The translations under genes were made by a program, and so were the position numbers. The notes below the pieces were generated by a model, which had not been told where the DNA came from, searched no databases, and saw nothing but the letters and a program-made list of their open reading frames with translations. From NCBI RefSeq assembly GCF_008042035.1, contig NZ_RDBL01000005.1:1-32391 (forward strand): a stretch of DNA of 32,391 nt. The letters are read 5' to 3'. This document shows positions 31,041 to 32,391 of this stretch, piece by piece (position 1 is the stretch's first letter; every line of letters starts with the position of its first letter). Source of the stretch: Streptomyces sp. col6. GTDB lineage: Bacteria; Actinomycetota; Actinomycetes; Streptomycetales; Streptomycetaceae.

Positions 31041-32391
31041 ATGGCCACTCATCCCGCCGACGGAGATCCCTTCCTGTCCTTCTGGCTGCGCGTGCGCGAG
31101 TTCGCCGTGCCGCCTTCCATGATCGAGACCGCGACCGCTCGCCGTCGCGCCGGTGACTGGGCCGGTGCGTGCGCCGCCGCGGGAATCGACGTCGACTTCG
31201 CGCCCCGGGCCCTGTCCCGCACACATGGGCGGGAACGCGCCGCCCGTGTACGCGACGATCTGCGCCACCTGGCACCGGACCTGCTGCGCTGGCACATGCC
31301 GAGGATCGCCCCGCGCGGACTGCTGCGTCCGGGGCTGACCGTCGCGCTCGCGCGGTACGACCCCGAGCCGCAGGCCGGTACCGCTCGCGCCCCGGCACCG
31401 CTGTACCTCGTGGCGAGAACTCCCCCTGCCTGGGCGGACGCCGGTCAGCGGATCAGCCTCGGCCTCTGGGACGGCACCGGCCCCGGGACCGTACGCCTTC
31501 ATCCGCACCCCCACCCCAGCCGGCGGTTCCGGCTGGACGTGCACCGCCACCTGTGGGACGCACGCCGGGCCGCCGAACTGCGCCATCGCGCGGGAGCCGG
31601 CCCGACGGCGCTGACGGACCCGGACCTGCTCGACCTGGTGCCACAGGGGCGCCGCTGTGCCGTCGACCGCTGGGCGGCGGAGGCGGAGCTGCTGCTCAGG
31701 GCCGAGGGACGTTCCTCCGGACCGGTCGCCGTGCGACTCGGTGGCCGGCACCGGGTGCTCCTGGACGTCGTCGCGCACCCGAACGGCCAAGGGCCGCCCG
31801 CCCTGCGGGTGGCGCGGGGCCGGGAGGACGCCGCCCGCACGCCCTTGGTGCTGCCCGACGCCGCGACCTGGGCGCTGCCCGATCGGGAGCTCCTGCGGGC
31901 GGGCGCGATCGACGCCGGCCGGCTGCACCCGCTCGTCCTGGGCGCACTCCTGCCGGGGCACCGGCCGGCCGGGCCGCCACCTGAGCCGGGAGATCCCGGG
32001 CAGCCACGCCTCGTGGACTGCCGGGGCGCCCGGCACCGGATCGGCCAGGCCGACGGGGTGCTGTCCGCCCTGGACCACGATCCCGCCGAGGTCCGCCGGG
32101 AGGAGCTGCTGGCCGCGCTGACCGGGACACCGCTGCCGTGTCTGCGCGCCATCGACGAGGCCCACCGGCGCCCCGACTGCCTCACCGGGGTTCGCGAACG
32201 GCTCGACCACGGCGACATCGCCGGTGCCCTGGCGGTCGTCGAAGACCTCCTCGGCCCCGGCGCCCAGCTCCGGGACGGTCCGCTGCGGGACGAGCTGGAG
32301 TCGGCCGCGCTGCGCCGGATCACCTACGGGCTGTACCGCGCCGACCTCATCGAACCGGGCCCCCGCAACCGGGTCCCCGGCCCACCGCGCC
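31041..32391 (+). CDS. Large hypothetical protein, 3' end beyond the window
   Basis: An ATG with AAGG 9 nt upstream opens a frame that stays open to the window end, at least 450 codons, with strong third-position GC. The start reads MATHPADGDPFLSFWLRVREFAVPPSMIETATARRRAGDWAGA in two consecutive parts, followed by Leu-, Arg- and Ala-rich segments with no membrane helix, signal peptide or catalytic motif I recognise. The opening and composition resemble uncharacterised Streptomyces proteins that I recall beside MoxR-type ATPase genes, but that partner would lie outside the window, so this is weak. A GTG two codons upstream is an alternative start with poorer spacing. Confidence 0.75.
   Translation, partial: MATHPADGDPFLSFWLRVREFAVPPSMIETATARRRAGDWAGACAAAGIDVDFAPRALSRTHGRERAARVRDDLRHLAPDLLRWHMPRIAPRGLLRPGLTVALARYDPEPQAGTARAPAPLYLVARTPPAWADAGQRISLGLWDGTGPGTVRLHPHPHPSRRFRLDVHRHLWDARRAAELRHRAGAGPTALTDPDLLDLVPQGRRCAVDRWAAEAELLLRAEGRSSGPVAVRLGGRHRVLLDVVAHPNGQGPPALRVARGREDAARTPLVLPDAATWALPDRELLRAGAIDAGRLHPLVLGALLPGHRPAGPPPEPGDPGQPRLVDCRGARHRIGQADGVLSALDHDPAEVRREELLAALTGTPLPCLRAIDEAHRRPDCLTGVRERLDHGDIAGALAVVEDLLGPGAQLRDGPLRDELESAALRRITYGLYRADLIEPGPRNRVPGPPR

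Overview
The window reads as a chromosomal segment of a high-GC actinomycete, most likely Streptomyces. G/C dominates third codon positions, GTG and TTG starts are common, and the flanking families (ECF sigma factor, HxlR regulator, DUF6228-like protein, zinc-ribbon/discoidin-type protein) are typical of that genus. No rRNA, tRNA, integrase or transposase was recognised.

Region 1 (1-1300) holds a GNAT acetyltransferase and a four-helix membrane protein. Region 2 (about 1400-20906) is a dense defence-type island. Its forward left block encodes a Vsr-like endonuclease, overlapped by a C5-methyltransferase homologue whose catalytic PC motif is replaced by PR, then an apparently intact C5-methyltransferase. 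A convergent, translationally coupled three-gene block on the minus strand encodes an XRE-type HTH fused to a GHKL ATPase, a protein I do not recognise, and a DUF6339-like protein. After a divergent control region of about 600 bp comes a forward block: a small basic-tailed protein, a 1588-residue protein fusing a sacsin/Hsp90-type GHKL ATPase to an SF2 helicase, a UvrD-like SF1 helicase, DrmA and DrmB. The last four genes overlap by 4 bp each. DrmA and DrmB are the DISARM core, but the DISARM phospholipase-D protein DrmC is absent from the window. The likely division of labour is that the intact methyltransferase marks self DNA, DrmAB and the other helicases and ATPases sense or remodel foreign DNA, and the Vsr-like enzyme is the only recognisable nuclease. 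This is inference from gene content.

Region 3 (20919-25324) is ordinary chromosome: an ECF sigma operon with a 30-residue membrane peptide and a small cysteine-bearing membrane protein, a membrane-anchored protein, a SnoaL-like protein, a tiny membrane protein, an APH-fold kinase and a DUF6228-like protein. Region 4 (25436-29028) has a GalE-like epimerase, a lipoprotein, a two-repeat type I-E-like CRISPR mini-array without cas genes, and an HxlR regulator divergent from a quinone-oxidoreductase-like enzyme.

Region 5 (29054-30439) is structurally abnormal. A GNAT gene and a discoidin-type gene each lack their 5' end. Between them lies 279 bp made of two adjacent inverted copies of nearby sequence, one of which creates a perfect 220-bp-arm palindrome with a 29-nt loop. 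This is either a template-switch rearrangement or an assembly artefact. Region 6 (30492-end) has a flavodoxin-fold protein and a gene that runs off the window.
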